Below, piece after piece: positions 30,949-33,359 of a DNA stretch of 33,359 bases. The notes beneath the pieces were generated by a model. The model saw only the letters and a list, made by a program, of their open reading frames with translations. It was not told the origin of the DNA and searched no databases. Origin of the DNA: Candidatus Rokuibacteriota bacterium (GTDB taxonomy: Bacteria > Methylomirabilota > Methylomirabilia > Rokubacteriales > CSP1-6); the NCBI GenBank assembly GCA_016866775.1, contig VGLJ01000054.1, positions 1 to 33,359 on the forward strand, written 5' to 3'. The number at the start of each line of letters is the position of its first letter. Position 1 is the first letter of the stretch. A program made the translations under genes and the position numbers.

Positions 30949-32000
30949 AAGCGATCACCTTCCACGGCGTGAGCGACGTGCGCGCCGAGACCGTGGCCGA
31001 TCCCAAAGTCGTGGACCCGACCGACGTGGTCGTCCGCATCACGACCAGCGCGGTGTGCGGCTCGGACCTGCACCAGTACCATGGGCGCGGCGGCGGAGCG
31101 CTCGTGCAGAAGGGCGCCATCATGGGCCACGAGTTCATGGGCGTGGTCGAAGACACCGGTGCCGCCGTGCGCGCCCTCCGCGCCGGTGACCGCGTGGTGC
31201 TCCCGTTCAACGTCTCGTGCGGCCACTGCGACTGGTGCCGGCGCAAGCTGCCGTCCCAGTGCAGCACCACCGGGCGCGCGGTCTTCGGCGGACGCTTCGG
31301 CCACATCTGGGGCGGGGGACAGGCCGAGCGCGTGCGCGTGCCGTTCGCCGATCACCTGTGCGAGAAAGTGGACGCCACGCTCACCGACGCCGACGCGCTC
31401 TTCCTCGGCGACATCCTCTCCACCGCGTACTGCTGCGCCGAGAACGGCGGCATCCGTCCCGGCGACACGGTGGCGGTGTTCGGCGCGGGGCCGGTCGGCC
31501 TGCTCGCGATGCAGTCGGCGCAGCTCTTCGGACCCGCGCGCGTCTTTGCGGTCGATCGCGTCGACTATCGGCTGAAGCTCGCGGAAGAGTTCGGCGCGGA
31601 GCCGGTCACTCTCGACGCGGGCGACCCTGCCGAACAGATCCGCGCGCGCACGGGTGGCGCCGGCGCCGACGTGGTGCTGGAGTGCGTCGGCCACGAGACG
31701 CCGTTCACGCAGGCGATCCAATCCGTCCGACCTGCCGGAACGGTCTCGTCGGTGGGCGTGTACGTCGAGCCGTCGATGGGCTTCCCGGCGCGGGAGGCGT
31801 TCTTCAAGGACCTCACGCTGAAGATGGGCATCTGCAACGCGCGCAACTACATCGCGCCGCTCATGCCGCTGGTGAAGCTCGGCAAGCTCCGGCCCGCGCG
31901 CATCGTCACGCACACGATGCCGCTGGCGGACGCCCCGCGCGGCTACGCGATCTTCGACAAGAAGGAAGACCGCGCGATCAAGGTGATGCTGAAGCCGTAA
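30945..32000 (+). CDS. Zinc-dependent alcohol dehydrogenase (MDR family)
   Basis: A 351-residue medium-chain dehydrogenase. The catalytic zinc ligands are Cys38 (CGSDLH) and His62-Glu63 (GHEFMG). The structural zinc site has the expected four cysteines: 92, 95, 98 and 106 (CGHCDWCRRKLPSQC). The coenzyme loop is VAVFGAGPVGLLAMQSAQLFG, and ADVVLECVGHETPF follows. It resembles threonine or glutathione-independent formaldehyde dehydrogenase-like enzymes that use NAD; the substrate is unknown. The ribosome binding site AAGGAG at 30933-30938 and the ATGA overlap fix the ATG at 30945. It is the last gene of the plus-strand run, and its stop is 3 bases from the convergent frameshifted binding protein. 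Confidence 0.94.
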   Translation: MKAITFHGVSDVRAETVADPKVVDPTDVVVRITTSAVCGSDLHQYHGRGGGALVQKGAIMGHEFMGVVEDTGAAVRALRAGDRVVLPFNVSCGHCDWCRRKLPSQCSTTGRAVFGGRFGHIWGGGQAERVRVPFADHLCEKVDATLTDADALFLGDILSTAYCCAENGGIRPGDTVAVFGAGPVGLLAMQSAQLFGPARVFAVDRVDYRLKLAEEFGAEPVTLDAGDPAEQIRARTGGAGADVVLECVGHETPFTQAIQSVRPAGTVSSVGVYVEPSMGFPAREAFFKDLTLKMGICNARNYIAPLMPLVKLGKLRPARIVTHTMPLADAPRGYAIFDKKEDRAIKVMLKP

Positions 32001-32003
32001 CGA

Positions 32004-33359
32004 CTACGGCTTCTTGAGCCGCATCTCCTCGTACGGCGCGGCGAAGTAGAGCAGCGGGTTCAGGCCGACTGCCGGCTCCTCCACGCGCGGGCCCACGCCG
32101 TGCAGCGTCGCCGGGTCGTAGATCGGCGCGTGCATCACCCTCTCGTGCATCAGCTTCTGGATCTGGTGCAGCAGGGTCTCGCGCTTCTTGCGGTCCCGCT
32201 CCTCCGCCTGCTGCTTGAAGATCTCGTCGATGTCGGGATGCCCGCCGTAGGCGTACGTTCCGGACGTCACGACGAAGGCTTCGAGGCGCGCGGCCGCGTT
32301 GCCGAGGCCGGCCGAGGCCGCCATGATCACGCCCGTCAGCTTCTTCGATCGCCACGCCTCGAAGAAGGTCGCGCGCTCCATGCTCCGCACGCGCGTCCGG
32401 ATGCCCACTTGCGCGAGCGAGTTGGCCACGGTCTCGCCGAAGCTCGTGAACGGCGGGACCGGCGTGAGGTCGCCCGCGTCGAAGCCGTTCGGGTAGCCGG
32501 CGTCGGCCAGGAGGCGCTTCGCGTGCGTGGGGTCGTACGGATAGGGCTCGATGCGCAGCGCGAACTCCATGGCGCCGGGGATGATGTTGCCGGTCAACCG
32601 CGAGCGGCCCATGCGCTCGGCCTCGTTGATGCCTTGCTTGTCGATGGCGAGGTTCGTCGCCAGCCGGACACGGCGGTCGGCCCACGGCGACTTCGGGTCC
32701 CACTGGTCGAAGAAGTCGAGGAAGAACGTGCCGATCCCGCCCGAGAACGCGAGCCGCAGGCTGGGATCCTTCTTCACTTCCAGCGCCTGCGGTGGATCGA
32801 GCAGGTAGGCGACGTCGACCTCGCCGCGCTTGAGCTCGCCGCGCGCGTCGTGGCCTCGGGGACGCTCTTGAAGACGAGGCGCTTCACGCTCGGCCCCTTG
32901 CGCCAGTAACCCTCGTACGCCTCCATGACGAGCTCGATGCCCGGCGTGTTGCTCACGAACTTGTAGGGCCCGAGCCCGATCGGGTGCTTGCGAAAGCCGT
33001 CGACACCGACCTGCTCGATGTACTTCTTCGGCGCGATCCATGCCGCGCCCGTCGCCAGCGTGCCGTAGAACGCCATGAAGTCGGGCCACGGCTCGTAGAG
33101 CTGGAAGCGGATCCGGTGCGGATCGACGACGGTGACGTCGCGGACCTTCTCGTGCAGGAGCTTCGCGCCCTTCGCGCGCTGGAAGCTGAACTTGACGTCC
33201 TCCGCGGTGAACGGGTCGCCGTTGTGGAAGCGGACGCCCTGGCGGAGCTTGAACTCGTAGACGAGCTGATCCGGCGAGAGCGTCCACGACTCGGCGAGGC
33301 TCGGCATGCTGAGGTTCCCGGGCATCGGTTTGACGACGGCGTCGTGGATGGCGTAGAGC
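32004..33359 (-). pseudogene. ABC binding protein of the peptide/nickel (SBP_bac_5) type, frameshifted and cut by the window edge
   Basis: The N-terminal part reads in one frame from the right edge: LYAIHDAVVKPMPGN, then SLAESWTLSPDQLVYEFKLRQGVRFHNGDPFTAEDVKFSFQRAKG, up to KSVPEATTR. Near 32840, one base appears to be missing and the reading continues in a second frame: ELKRGEVDVAYLLDPPQALEVKKDP, ATNLAIDKQGINEAERMGRSRL, and down to EEMRLKKP at 32004. Joined, it matches the oligopeptide-binding protein family, which delivers peptides, nickel or opines to ABC permeases. The 5' end lies outside the window. The two parts are otherwise intact and well matched, so a recent mutation or a sequence error is more likely than long decay. 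Confidence 0.8.

Overview
The window is about 33 kb of very GC-rich bacterial chromosome, coding on both strands almost without gaps; the longest stretch without a gene is about 140 bases. Gene content points to a soil or groundwater heterotroph rich in transport and catabolism genes: a CoA-transferase, DUF993, DUF917, AroM, hydantoinase/oxoprolinase, a polyamine-type ABC transporter and a gamma-glutamyltransferase. Candidatus Rokubacteria (Methylomirabilota) or a similar lineage is an inference from this style; no rRNA or marker gene here proves it. No tRNA, rRNA, CRISPR array, integrase or insertion sequence was seen.

Layout. (1) 0-4.2 kb, plus strand: an end-truncated hypothetical gene, an ECF sigma factor overlapping a gene that fuses an anti-sigma zinc finger, an O6-alkylguanine-DNA alkyltransferase and an Ada-type methyl-acceptor zinc domain, then three tiny genes of which two are predicted membrane proteins. 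A two-block motif with identical spacing lies upstream of both the sigma gene and the tiny genes. (2) 4.1-7.4 kb: an SDR protein, a lipoprotein, DUF993, a lipoprotein-like methyltransferase and a tautomerase. (3) 13.9-7.6 kb, minus strand: a five-gene run, hydantoinase/oxoprolinase > MFS > NADP oxidoreductase > TPR protein > CoA-transferase. (4) 14.0-15.3 kb: a scarred patch with a twice-frameshifted TPR pseudogene and a chimera of a phosphoesterase N-terminus with an RsbW-like kinase domain. (5) 22.4-15.3 kb, minus strand: Uma2 > RidA-like > ABC binding protein > ATPase > AroM > two permeases > peptidase E-like > DUF917, nearly all joined by 1-4 base overlaps. (6) 22.5-32 kb: a YCII-like protein divergent from a Ski2-like helicase, then a plus-strand run of lipoprotein, gamma-glutamyltransferase (carrying a 35-bp inverted repeat inside the coding region), a probable selenoprotein of the AhpD/carboxymuconolactone decarboxylase fold, a small protein, a methyltransferase, a ChbG/YdjC deacetylase, a ROK kinase and a zinc alcohol dehydrogenase. 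(7) The right edge holds a frameshifted, truncated peptide-type binding protein.

The most striking points are the possible alkylation-sensing anti-sigma factor (2306-3274), an in-frame TGA with a SECIS-like hairpin at the right distance (28082-28117), the inverted repeat placed just before the self-cleavage site of the gamma-glutamyltransferase (27267-27364), two apparent CTG start codons in stop/start overlaps, and a recurring TANNNT box 6-7 bases before the start codon of first genes in transcription units, which suggests leaderless transcripts.
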